Shown: positions 53,004 through 60,854 of the stretch, one piece after another
Position numbering within the stretch: position 1 is the first letter of the stretch
How the letters are laid out: the number at the start of each line of letters is the position of its first letter
NCBI RefSeq assembly: GCF_002904335.1
Contig: NZ_PPHF01000128.1
Coordinates: forward strand, 1 to 64,000
DNA: 64,000 bases
DNA from: Amycolatopsis sp. CA-126428
Lineage (GTDB): Bacteria > Actinomycetota > Actinomycetes > Mycobacteriales > Pseudonocardiaceae
Reading direction: 5' to 3'
Notes under the pieces: generated by a model
The model's database searches: none
What the model was told of the DNA's origin: nothing
What the model saw: the letters and a program-made list of their open reading frames with translations, nothing else
Program-made: the position numbers and the translations under genes

Positions 53004-53365
53004 TACCGCAGAGTAAGTGACATCCGGCGGCCCGAGAACCTTCCGGCGCCGCATGGTGACGGGCGCAACCCCGGGGAACAGCACCTTCGAGACCCTGTGC
53101 CGGGCGGTCCTCCTTCGCACGCGAGTGTCCGCTCGTCGTGACAAGTGCACCCGGGCCGACCGCCCGCTCATCGACGACACCTGAATCTTCGGCGCCCGGG
53201 CGGTCCCGCGAAAACGGCCGACCGGGTGGCATACGATCGAATTGGCTCACGCACGGTGACTCGCCCTGGTGGAGTCCACTGTGCTGCCGCGCTGTGTTCC
53301 GCAAACCTGTGCTCCCGCAAAGCACCGCGCCAGTACTCGCCCAGTCCTTCCGGAAGGCCGCCGCA

Positions 53366-53836
53366 GTGAAGTTCTCGCCCGCTCCCCGTGAGGTCCGGCT
53401 GGCCGGCGTGGTCACCGCGGTGCCGTCGCTCGCCCTGCTGGTGTTCGGGGTGATCGTGCTGGTCGACGGCCTGGGTTCGCCGGCTCAGCCGGGCAACAAC
53501 GTCTTCGTCGAGTCCGGGACGTTCATCGTGGTGGCGCTGGCGTTCCTGGCCGCGTCGGCCGGGCTGGTGCTCGGCCAGACGTGGGCGCGCTCGCCCGGCG
53601 TGGTGATCGCGCTGATCGTGATCGGCCTCGGCTGGTACCTGCTGGGCCCGTCCGGCGAGCCGCTGTGGGGCGTGCCGATCGCCCTGCTCGGCATCGTGGC
53701 CCTGGCCCTCCTGTTCCGCCGGTCGGCCCGGGCCTGGGCGCTGGGCCTGCGCGAAGGCGAGTCGGAGACCGAGGCCGCCGAGCGCGGCGGGCTGGCCGGC
53801 CGTCGCGCCGAGCGCGAAGGCCACGAAGAAGACTAA
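53366..53836 (+). CDS. Four-helix membrane protein of unknown function
   Basis: The 156-residue protein has about four transmembrane helices: AGVVTAVPSLALLVFGVIVL, TFIVVALAFLAASAGLVLG, GVVIALIVIGLGWYLLG and VPIALLGIVALALLF. A charged C-terminal tail (ETEAAERGGLAGRRAERE) follows. GTG 53366 follows GGAAGG; a longer form from 53138 would add unconserved residues. Its last bases overlap the converging GNAT gene. No family is recognised. Confidence 0.6.
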   Translation: MKFSPAPREVRLAGVVTAVPSLALLVFGVIVLVDGLGSPAQPGNNVFVESGTFIVVALAFLAASAGLVLGQTWARSPGVVIALIVIGLGWYLLGPSGEPLWGVPIALLGIVALALLFRRSARAWALGLREGESETEAAERGGLAGRRAEREGHEED

Positions 53837-54315
53837 GCCTGCGCGGCCAGCGCCTTCAGGGGTTCGTCGGTGAGGCGGTTGACCGTCCACTCGTCCATCG
53901 CGACCGCGCCGAGGGCCTTGTAGAACTCCGTCGCCGGGTTCCAGTCCAGGACCGACCACTCGAGCCGCGCGTAGCCGTTCGCGACGCACTCGGCCGCCAG
54001 CGCCGCCAGCAGGGCCTTGCCCAGGCCCGAGCCGCGGTGGGACGCCCGCACGTACAGGTCCTCGAGGTAGATCCCGTGCACCCCGCGCCAGGTCGAGAAG
54101 TTGAGGAACCAGACCGCGAAGCCGACGACCTCGCCGTCCACTTCGGCCACGTGCCCGAACAGCTTCGGCGCCTCGCCGAACAGCGCGTCATGCAGCTGCG
54201 CCGGCGTCAGGTGGCACTCGTCGGGGGCGCGCTCGTACTCCGCCAGGTCGTACGCCAGGCGGACGGCCGCTTCGACGTCGTCGGGGCGGATCCGGCGGAT
54301 GCGGTCGTCGGGCAC
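53833..54315 (-). CDS. GNAT-family N-acetyltransferase
   Basis: The 160-residue enzyme has the acetyl-CoA-binding motif RASHRGSGLGKALLAALAA (about 90-108), a preceding beta strand GVHGIYLEDLYV and WSVLDWNPATEFYKALGA (about 118-135), the pattern of spermidine/diamine and thialysine acetyltransferases (SAT-like). It overlaps the preceding membrane-protein gene by four bases at its 3' end and lies two bases from the phosphatase gene. Substrate is unproven. Confidence 0.85.
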   Translation of the reverse strand: MPDDRIRRIRPDDVEAAVRLAYDLAEYERAPDECHLTPAQLHDALFGEAPKLFGHVAEVDGEVVGFAVWFLNFSTWRGVHGIYLEDLYVRASHRGSGLGKALLAALAAECVANGYARLEWSVLDWNPATEFYKALGAVAMDEWTVNRLTDEPLKALAAQA

Positions 54316-54316
54316 G

Positions 54317-54904
54317 TCAGTCCTCCGCGGGCAGCAGGTTGAGGTGTTCGATCTGGGGTTCGCCGCGCTCGTCGCCGAGCACCGCGATGCCGCCCGCGTC
54401 GAGTCCGAAGTGGACGCCGGCGGTGGCGGGCAGGCCGATCCAGCGGGCCACCAGCACGCGGCTGAAGTGCCCGTGTCCCACCAGGATCACGTCGCCGGCT
54501 TCGCTGGCCTTCCGGGCGCGCTCCAGCACGCGATCCGCGCGGGCGGAGACCTCCGAAGCGCTTTCGCCGCCGGGGATCGGGTGGCTCCAGACCGTCCAGC
54601 CCGGCACGGTTTCGCGGATCTTCGGCGTGGTGATGCCTTCGTAGTCGCCGTAGTCCCACTCGGCGAGGTCCTCGGTGACTTCGTCGACGCGCAGCCCGGC
54701 CAGTGCCGCCGTGCGCAGCGCCCGGACACGCGGGCTCGACAGCACCAGCGACGGGCCGCCGACCAGGCTGCGGAGGGTGCCGCCCGCGGCCCGCGCCTGG
54801 CCTTCGCCCGCCGGCGTCAGCGGGATGTCCGTGCGGCCGGTGTGCCGCCCGTTCAGCGACCATTCGGTCTGCCCGTGCCGGAGGAGGAAGAGACGGTTGG
54901 TCAC
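54317..54904 (-). CDS. Histidine phosphatase family protein (Rv3214/Gpm2 type)
   Basis: The 195-residue phosphatase has the catalytic RHG motif LFLLRHGQTEWSLNGRHTG at about 5-23, the SSPRVRALRTA arginine motif at about 58, and the second His in VGHGHFSRVLVARW at about 143. These are the hallmarks of the phosphoglycerate-mutase-like acid phosphatase family; M. tuberculosis Rv3214 is a phosphatase despite its Gpm2 name. It is the upstream gene of the GNAT pair and is divergent from the hotdog gene. Confidence 0.9.
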   Translation of the reverse strand: MTNRLFLLRHGQTEWSLNGRHTGRTDIPLTPAGEGQARAAGGTLRSLVGGPSLVLSSPRVRALRTAALAGLRVDEVTEDLAEWDYGDYEGITTPKIRETVPGWTVWSHPIPGGESASEVSARADRVLERARKASEAGDVILVGHGHFSRVLVARWIGLPATAGVHFGLDAGGIAVLGDERGEPQIEHLNLLPAED

Positions 54905-54951
54905 GCGGCCGAATATATCCGGCGGTTTGCGCGGCGGCTGGCCGTCTGGTT

Positions 54952-54969
54952 AGCTACTGAGCGGTAGCT
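54952..54969. promoter_or_regulatory. Inverted repeat before the hotdog protein gene
   Basis: AGCTAC (54952-54957) and GTAGCT (54964-54969) form a perfect inverted repeat with a 6-bp centre, 18 bp upstream of the start. It suits a dimeric repressor such as a TetR- or MarR-type protein. Confidence 0.4.
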
Positions 54970-54987
54970 TAGCTCGAGGAGATCTCC

Positions 54988-55461
54988 ATGTCCCAGACGC
55001 CGACGTTCGCGATGTGGCACAAGCTGGCCGGGAAGCCGGGCGGGAAACAGCTGTTCAGCGCCGCGATGTGCCTCCGGGTGCCGTACTTCCGCACGGTGCT
55101 GCCCTCGGTGCGCGAGCTGCGTCCGGGCCACTGCGAGGTCACCGCGCCGAAGTGGTGGGGTGTTTACAACCACATCCGCACGTTCCACGCGATCGCCGCC
55201 TGCAACCTGGCCGAGATCGCGATGGGCATGCTCGCCGAGGCGACCGTCCCCGCCACGCACCGCTGGCTGCCGAAGGGCATGACCGTCGAGTACGTCGCGA
55301 AGGCCGAGACGGGCCTGCGCGCGGTGGCGGCGCTGCCCGCGCTGCCGGAATTCGGCGACGAAGGCTTCGACCTCGAGGTCCCGGTGACCATTTCGGACAC
55401 GAACGGCAAGTCCGTGGTCACCGGGACGATCACCATCTGGGTGACGCCGAAGAAGCGTTAG
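54988..55461 (+). CDS. Hotdog-fold DUF4442 (thioesterase-like) protein
   Basis: The 157-residue protein has a hotdog-type fold with PKWWGVYNHIRTFHAIAACN at about 51-70 and MTVEYVAKAETGLRAVA at about 93-109. DUF4442/PaaI-like proteins hydrolyse acyl-CoA or similar thioesters, but no catalytic Asp/Glu is certain here. ATG 54988 follows GAGGAG. It converges with a secreted protein gene, with a four-base overlap. Confidence 0.8.
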   Translation: MSQTPTFAMWHKLAGKPGGKQLFSAAMCLRVPYFRTVLPSVRELRPGHCEVTAPKWWGVYNHIRTFHAIAACNLAEIAMGMLAEATVPATHRWLPKGMTVEYVAKAETGLRAVAALPALPEFGDEGFDLEVPVTISDTNGKSVVTGTITIWVTPKKR

Positions 55462-56117
55462 AGCTGCTTGTACTGCACGTACGTCGTCTGGTGGAACGTG
55501 TTCTGCCCGGTCGGCGACGGCAGCCCCAGCTTCCGGTCGACGAGCTCGCCGAGCGGGCCGCAGCCGTGCGTCGCCGGGACCGCCAGGTCCGGGTCCACGA
55601 CGCCGAAGTGGACCGTCGGCGGGTTCTTGGAGAGCACCACCGGCGGCAGCGCCGGGTCGTCGTGGACGACGGTGTGCATCGGCGCGGCCGCCGTGCCGAT
55701 GCTGCATTCCCGGCGCAGCAACGGGTGCCGCAGCACCGCGTAGACGTCGAGCTCGCCGCGGCGGGCGTCGTTGCCCTGGAAGTCCGAGTAGCCGCCGTAA
55801 CGCAGCTGGAGCGTCGTGCCGGCCAGGCCGGGCACGCGCACCGGTTCGTGCCGCAGCGCGCCGAACGCCTGCGCGTACTGGCCGTTCACCCGGCCTTCGC
55901 TGAACGTCAGCCGCATTTCCCCCAGGGGGATTTCCTGGCTGCCGATCGTCAGCTTTCCCTGTGAGACGAAGGCTTCGCAGCGCCACGTGCCCGGGTCGGC
56001 GTTCGCGGGCGGTGCCGGGCAGTCGGTGAAGTCGAACGTCGGGAGTTCCTCCGCGGACGCGGTTCCCGGCGCCAACGCCAGTGCGACCGCGGCCGCCCCC
56101 AGTGCGAGAAGTTTCAT
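55458..56117 (-). CDS. Secreted protein of unknown function
   Basis: The 219-residue protein has a clear signal peptide (MKLLALGAAAVALALAPGTA, cleavage after ASA near residue 22). A mature part of about 195 residues with four Cys follows (CPAPPANADPGTWRC, then two later Cys), likely forming disulfides. It resembles uncharacterised secreted actinobacterial proteins. The start ATG 56117 is chosen for the signal peptide; its ribosome-binding site is weak. Confidence 0.7.
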   Translation of the reverse strand: MKLLALGAAAVALALAPGTASAEELPTFDFTDCPAPPANADPGTWRCEAFVSQGKLTIGSQEIPLGEMRLTFSEGRVNGQYAQAFGALRHEPVRVPGLAGTTLQLRYGGYSDFQGNDARRGELDVYAVLRHPLLRRECSIGTAAAPMHTVVHDDPALPPVVLSKNPPTVHFGVVDPDLAVPATHGCGPLGELVDRKLGLPSPTGQNTFHQTTYVQYKQL

Positions 56118-56197
56118 GGCGGTGAGCCTGCTCGGATCGCGCGACCGGGACATCCGGGATCGTCCCCAGGGAAAGCCCGGGGATTCGCCGGGACTTT

Positions 56198-56632
56198 TCA
56201 GGGGCCGAGCCGGGCCAGTGCGTCGACGAAGCCGTCGTCGGTGGCTGCGAAGAACTCGGCGTCCGCGGCCTCTACGTCCTTCAGCGCTTTCGCGACCAGT
56301 TCGAGGCCGGCCGGGGTGACTTCCAGGCGCTTGGCGCGGGCGTCGGCCGGGTCGTCGGCGCGGGCCAGGAGGCCGCGGTCGGCGAGCTTGCGGACGACCT
56401 GGCTGGTCATCATCGTGTCGGTGCCGGCCTGGTCGGCGAGCTGCCGCTGGGTCGGTGGCTCGCCCGGGCGGGTGAGCCACCACGTCGTCGTCAGCAGCAC
56501 GAACTGGACGTGCGTGAGGTCGTGCGGGGCCAGCGCGGCCCGCATGGCCCGCTGCCAGGCCAGCGTCACGCGCCACAGCAGGAAGCCGGGGCTGCGCTCG
56601 GGGCCGGGCAGGCGGGACTCCGGGGCGGTCAT
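56198..56632 (-). CDS. MarR-family transcriptional regulator
   Basis: The 144-residue regulator has the MarR winged helix: HDLTHVQFVLLTTTWWL at about 37-53, TQRQLADQAGTDTMMTSQVV at about 61-80 (recognition helix), and DPADARAKRLEVTPAG (wing) at about 94-109. It is coupled to the SRPBCC gene by a four-base overlap and probably represses both through the palindrome at 57055. Ligand unknown. Confidence 0.88.
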   Translation of the reverse strand: MTAPESRLPGPERSPGFLLWRVTLAWQRAMRAALAPHDLTHVQFVLLTTTWWLTRPGEPPTQRQLADQAGTDTMMTSQVVRKLADRGLLARADDPADARAKRLEVTPAGLELVAKALKDVEAADAEFFAATDDGFVDALARLGP

Positions 56633-57042
56633 ACCCGCGAGCTTGCCTCAGCAAGCCGAGCGAGCGCGCGCACGGCGTCCGGGGTGTCCGACGTGACCTG
56701 CGGGCCGAAGCCTTCCGGGCCGTCGATCCTGACGCGGTAGGTGATCCGCGTGCCGCCGTCGATGTCGGTCAGCACGTGCTCGAACCGCAGGTGCGCGTCC
56801 GGCAGCACCGTCTCGTCGGTGAAGCTCCGGCCCTCGGTGACCTCGGTGAGGGTGAACGGGATCGGCGGCATGCCGTCCATCGTCATCGTGCCGGCGGAGC
56901 CGGCGGCGAAGGGGCCGTCGAGGACCACCGACCGGACGCCCGAGTCCCACTCCGGCCAGCGGCCGGTGTCGGCCCAGAGCGGCCAGATCGCGGTGGCGGG
57001 GGCGGCGGAGGTCTCGATGTGCTCGTACTCGTAAAGTGCCAT
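56629..57042 (-). CDS. SRPBCC-family protein (polyketide cyclase/START-like)
   Basis: The 137-residue protein has the SRPBCC helix-grip layout: YEYEHIETSAAPATAIWPLW at the N-terminus, DTGRWPEWDSGVRSVVLDGP at about 25-44 and RITYRVRIDGPEGFGPQV near the C-terminus. Such proteins bind hydrophobic ligands. It is first in an operon with the MarR regulator. ATG 57042 is used. Ligand unknown. Confidence 0.85.
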   Translation of the reverse strand: MALYEYEHIETSAAPATAIWPLWADTGRWPEWDSGVRSVVLDGPFAAGSAGTMTMDGMPPIPFTLTEVTEGRSFTDETVLPDAHLRFEHVLTDIDGGTRITYRVRIDGPEGFGPQVTSDTPDAVRALARLAEASSRV

Positions 57043-57054
57043 GCGAGCAGACTA

Positions 57055-57066
57055 TATGCGCGCATA
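57055..57066. promoter_or_regulatory. Candidate MarR operator
   Basis: TATGCGCGCATA (57055-57066) is a perfect 12-bp palindrome lying 13 bp upstream of the SRPBCC-marR operon start. Confidence 0.55.
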
Positions 57067-57114
57067 CTAACTGCGCAAGCGGCCGGGTGGCCGGGGATCG
57101 GGCAAGGCGATCGG

Positions 57115-57732
57115 TCAGGGGGACCGGTCGGGAGCCGAGCGGAGTTTGTCGTAATAGGCGACGCAGTCCGCGTACACCGGGAGGAGCCCCTGTTCCTCGG
57201 CTTCGGCCAGGGTCGGCGCGACGCGGTCCTTGTCCGAGATGATCTGCTCGATGTCCGCGGGCCAGGGCAGGCCCAGTGCGGGGTCGAGCGGGGTGATGCC
57301 GTGCTCGCCGGTGGGGTTGTACGGCTCCGAGCACATGTACGTCATCACGGTGTCGTCCTCGAGGGCGACGAAGCCGTGGCCGAGCCCTTCGGCGAGGTAC
57401 ATGGCGCGGAAGTCGCGCGAGTCGAGCACGACCGCGTCCCACCGGCCGAAGGTCGGCGAACCGACGCGGACGTCGACGATGACGTCGAGCAGTGACCCGC
57501 GCGGGCAGTAGACGTACTTGGCCTGGCCGGGCGGGGTGTCGGCGAAGTGGATGCCGCGGATGGTGCCGCGCCGGGACACGCTGTGGTTCGACTGGCCGAG
57601 CCGCAGCGGGTGGCCGACCGCGTTGCGGAAGGCGTCCTCCTGGAAGGGGGCGATGAACAGGCCCCGCTCGTCGGGGAACGCCCGGGGGGAGAACTCGAAG
57701 GCGTCCGGGACGCTCAGCGGGCGGAATTGCAT
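57115..57732 (-). CDS. rmlC: dTDP-4-dehydrorhamnose 3,5-epimerase family protein
   Basis: The 205-residue cupin epimerase has the RmlC catalytic residues: His in RRGTIRGIHFADTPPG at about 60, and Tyr in AMYLAEGLGHGFVALEDDT at about 130. It makes deoxysugars for cell wall or secondary-metabolite glycosides. The rest of the rhamnose pathway is not nearby, so a secondary-metabolic 3- or 5-epimerase is possible. GTG/ATG at 57732 is used. Confidence 0.88.
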   Translation of the reverse strand: MQFRPLSVPDAFEFSPRAFPDERGLFIAPFQEDAFRNAVGHPLRLGQSNHSVSRRGTIRGIHFADTPPGQAKYVYCPRGSLLDVIVDVRVGSPTFGRWDAVVLDSRDFRAMYLAEGLGHGFVALEDDTVMTYMCSEPYNPTGEHGITPLDPALGLPWPADIEQIISDKDRVAPTLAEAEEQGLLPVYADCVAYYDKLRSAPDRSP

Positions 57733-58090
57733 GACGTCACCATATCGGGCGCCAACAAAACCGGACGGACGTCTTGGGAATTGCCGGGAATCGGCTCCGG
57801 TGTGACATCAACCGCACCGAGGGGTCACCGGCGGCGGAGGACCTGTCACAATGAACGAACCGCCGCGTCCGCGGCCATCGCCAGACCCACGGCACCGATG
57901 GCCGACGTGACGCCTCGCCGACAGGCCGGCGCTACCGCGCTGGGCTGCCGTGCCGGGATATCCCACGGTTTCCCCCTGCGGACCGTGGTCCCAGCCCGCA
58001 TGCCCAGGAGAAATTCCAGTGACCCGAGTCCGAACCGCGAGTTCCGTCATTCCCACTGGACGAATGACGGAAACGACGACAGGAAACCCC
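57733..58090. other. Intergenic region between rmlC and the malic enzyme gene
   Basis: This 358-bp gap shows no gene. TGTGACA (57801-57807) and TGTCACA (57844-57850) form a widely spaced inverted repeat of unclear meaning. Confidence 0.5.
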
Positions 58091-59272
58091 ATGACCGACC
58101 CCACCGGCGCCGCAGCGCCGGTCACCGACGAAGAGATCTTCACCGGGCACGAGGGCGGCAAGCTCTCGGTGGCGGCCACCCGCCCGATTTCCAGCCCGCG
58201 TGACCTTTCGATCGCCTACACCCCCGGGGTGGCGAAGGTGAGCCGCGCGATCGCCGAGGACGCGGCCGAAGCCAAGCGCTACACGTGGGCGGACCGGCTG
58301 GTCGTCGTGGTCAGCGACGGGACGGCGGTGCTCGGCCTCGGCGACATCGGCGCCAGCGCGTCGCTGCCGGTCATGGAGGGCAAGTCGGTGCTCTTCAAGA
58401 CCTTCGGCGGGCTCGACTCGATCCCGCTGGTGCTGGACACCACCGACGTGGACGAGATCGTCGAGACGCTGGTGCGGCTGCGGCCGTCGTTCGGAGCGGT
58501 CAACCTGGAGGACGTTTCCGCGCCGCGGTGCTTCGAGCTGGAGGACAAGCTCAAGGAGGCGCTGGACTGCCCGGTCATGCACGACGACCAGCACGGCACG
58601 GCGATCGTGACGCTGGCCGCGCTGCGCGGCGCCAACCTGGTCCTCGACCGGGCGATCGCCGACCAGCGCGTGGTCGTCTCCGGCGCCGGCGCGGCGGGCG
58701 TGGCCTGCGCGAAGATCCTCCAGGAGGCCGGCATCGGCGACGTCACGGTGCTCGACTCCCGCGGCATCATCCACGCCGGTCGCGACGGCCTGAACCCGGT
58801 CAAGGAGCGGCTGGCCGCGACGACGAACACGGCGGGCCTGCGCGGTGGCCTGGCGGAGGCGCTGGAAGGCGCGGACGTGTTCCTCGGCCTGTCGGGCGCG
58901 ACGATCGACGAGTCGCTGCTGGCCCGGATGGCGGGTGGCGGCATCGTGTTCGCCCTGTCGAACCCGGACCCGGAAGTTCACCCGGAGGTGGCCGCGCGGT
59001 ACGCGTCGATCGTGGCCACCGGGCGGAGCGACTTCCCGAACCAGATCAACAACGTCCTGGCGTTCCCCGGCGTCTTCCGCGGTGCGCTGGACTCGGGTGC
59101 CCGGGCGATCACGGAGAACATGAAGCTGGCGGCCGCCGAGGCGATCGTGTCGGTGGCGATGGACGACCTGGGCCCGGACCGGATCGTCCCTTCGCCGCTC
59201 GACCCGCGGGTGGCCCCGGAGGTCGCGGCCGCGGTGGCGAAGGCCGCGGAAGCCGACGGCGTCACCGACTGA
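58091..59272 (+). CDS. NAD(P)-dependent malic enzyme
   Basis: The 393-residue enzyme decarboxylates malate to pyruvate. The small malic enzyme signatures are visible: SIAYTPGVAKVSRAIAED at about 40-57, GDIGASASLPVMEGKSVLFK at about 83-102, the metal site VNLEDVSAPRC and PVMHDDQHGTAI at about 158-169, and the nucleotide fold VVVSGAGAAGVACAKIL at about 193-209. Length matches the short NAD-type. ATG 58091 follows AGGAAA; an upstream ATG at 58064 is possible. It supports anaplerosis and NAD(P)H supply. Confidence 0.93.
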   Translation: MTDPTGAAAPVTDEEIFTGHEGGKLSVAATRPISSPRDLSIAYTPGVAKVSRAIAEDAAEAKRYTWADRLVVVVSDGTAVLGLGDIGASASLPVMEGKSVLFKTFGGLDSIPLVLDTTDVDEIVETLVRLRPSFGAVNLEDVSAPRCFELEDKLKEALDCPVMHDDQHGTAIVTLAALRGANLVLDRAIADQRVVVSGAGAAGVACAKILQEAGIGDVTVLDSRGIIHAGRDGLNPVKERLAATTNTAGLRGGLAEALEGADVFLGLSGATIDESLLARMAGGGIVFALSNPDPEVHPEVAARYASIVATGRSDFPNQINNVLAFPGVFRGALDSGARAITENMKLAAAEAIVSVAMDDLGPDRIVPSPLDPRVAPEVAAAVAKAAEADGVTD

Positions 59273-59277
59273 GCACC

Positions 59278-59346
59278 CTGCCGCGGCCGGTCGTGAGTGT
59301 TTAGGCGGGTTCTAACCCGCCTAAACACTCACGACAGCCGCGGCAG
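59278..59346. terminator. Long bipartite hairpin between converging genes
   Basis: CTGCCGCGGC (59278-59287) pairs with GCCGCGGCAG (59337-59346). Inside, TCGTGAGTGTTTAGGCGGGT (59291-59310, extended by one base) is perfectly complementary to ACCCGCCTAAACACTCACGA (59315-59334). Over 30 bp can pair. It converges on the ends of the malic enzyme and BpsA-like genes. Confidence 0.8.
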
Positions 59347-59348
59347 GC

Positions 59349-60761
59349 TCAGGAACCGAGCAGTTCGGTCAGGCGGTGGCGGGGGAGGTCGACCAGGCGC
59401 AGGTCGGTGAGATCGGAGGGGACGTCGAGGGAGACGTTCGCCAGCCGGGCGTGGGCGCGGGTCAGGACCTCATCCTGGTGCTCCACCGCATCCGCGACCA
59501 CCACCGCGTGGCGGTTGTCCGGCGTGCTCCGCAGGTACCGCAGCGCGTACTTCCCCCGGACGAGTGAGGCGAGCGCCTCCTGGGCCGCCTGGTCCGCCAG
59601 GTCCGGGTGGGCGTTCGGCAGCAGCAACGCCAGGCGCCGGGCGTTCGTGCCCAGCAGCGTCCGCAGCAGCCACGGGCCCGGGTCGCCCGAGAGGTCCATC
59701 GCCACCGCGTCGCCCTCCGGGCCGGAGATCGACCAGTCCACCGGCCGCGATTCCAGCGAAAGCCCGCTCGAGACCGCGATCTCCTTCAGCTTCTCCAGCA
59801 GCGCCGGTTTCGTCCCGGCCGCCTCCACCGACTGCGGGCCGTGCGTGTAGATCGCCTTGCCGCTGCGCATCTTCTTGGCCTTCGCCGTCGGCTGGCAGAC
59901 GTACAGGTCCGCCGCGCTGCCGATCGCCTGCGCGCCGAAGTAGCGGTTGAAGCCAGGCAAGATCGCTTCGAACGTCAGCCCGAGCGTCGCCAGCGAGCGC
60001 TGGACCTGCGCGCCCAGCGCCGGGTGGCGCGGGCTGTAGCCGTAGGCCAGCAGCAGCCGTCCTTCGCTCGGCTCGCGCAGCGCCTGCACCCCGCGCGCCG
60101 CGAACAGCCCCATGCCTTCGGGCGTGTACGGCGGATCGCTGAACACGAGGTCGAAGCCGCTCGAGAGCGAGGGCGGCAGGCCGACGCGCAGGTCCGCGTG
60201 CACGGTCCGGATCTCGCGGCCGCCGCGGTCGTCGAGGTAAGCGAGCACGCGCTCGTCCAGGTCGACGACGGTCGGCGACGCCGACGGGCAGACCGCCCGC
60301 ACCGCCAGCGACGTCAGGTCGTGGTCGCCGAGGAACAGCAGGCGCGCCGAGGCGAGGTCGTACTGCGCGTCCAGCCAGAGGGCGCGGCGCAGCACGGTCT
60401 CCGGCGTGGCCTGCACGTGGTCGAGCGCGGCCAGCGGTGCCGGCACCTCGGCCACCCACTCGGCGATCTTCGGCAGCAGTTCGTGCGCCGCGACGGCTTC
60501 GTCGAGCGGGTCGGCGTAGCGCGGCGCGTGGTACTGCAGGTACGACGCCGCGACGCCGGGCGAGATGCGCAGGCGGTCGCCGCTGCGGTCCAGGTCGTCG
60601 CCGAGGGCCGCGAGGACGGCCTCCACGCTGCGCCGCGGCGCCGTGCTCAGCCGGACCAGTTCGCCGAGGTCGTGGTCGCCGGTGCGCAGCAGGTCGAGGA
60701 CGCGGTACAGCGGGCGGACGCCGACGCCGTGCGCGGCGAGGACGTCGTCGAGTGCCTTCAC
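59349..60761 (-). CDS. BpsA-like (DUF43) branched-polyamine synthase family protein
   Basis: The 470-residue protein has an N-terminal winged-helix-like region (about 1-90) and a Rossmann aminopropyl/methyltransferase domain. FLGDHDLTSLAVRA at about 160-173 and DLVFSDPPYTPEGMGLF at about 222-238 match the GDDD and DPPY motifs of N4-bis(aminopropyl)spermidine synthase, with His for one Asp. A third part of about 190 residues follows, without a known function. In thermophiles such enzymes make branched polyamines; the role here is uncertain. GTG 60761 is the start. Confidence 0.75.
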   Translation of the reverse strand: MKALDDVLAAHGVGVRPLYRVLDLLRTGDHDLGELVRLSTAPRRSVEAVLAALGDDLDRSGDRLRISPGVAASYLQYHAPRYADPLDEAVAAHELLPKIAEWVAEVPAPLAALDHVQATPETVLRRALWLDAQYDLASARLLFLGDHDLTSLAVRAVCPSASPTVVDLDERVLAYLDDRGGREIRTVHADLRVGLPPSLSSGFDLVFSDPPYTPEGMGLFAARGVQALREPSEGRLLLAYGYSPRHPALGAQVQRSLATLGLTFEAILPGFNRYFGAQAIGSAADLYVCQPTAKAKKMRSGKAIYTHGPQSVEAAGTKPALLEKLKEIAVSSGLSLESRPVDWSISGPEGDAVAMDLSGDPGPWLLRTLLGTNARRLALLLPNAHPDLADQAAQEALASLVRGKYALRYLRSTPDNRHAVVVADAVEHQDEVLTRAHARLANVSLDVPSDLTDLRLVDLPRHRLTELLGS

Positions 60762-60854
60762 GGGCTCCGAGCCTAGCCAACCACCTGCCGGAACAGCGTG
60801 CCAACCACCGCCGACTCGGCTACGGTCGAACCGACCGGGACATGGGGAGTGGCT

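Noticed and set aside
57801..57850. CRP-type site TGTGACA/TGTCACA before the malic enzyme gene
   Set aside because: The half-sites are 36 bp apart, too far for a CRP dimer.
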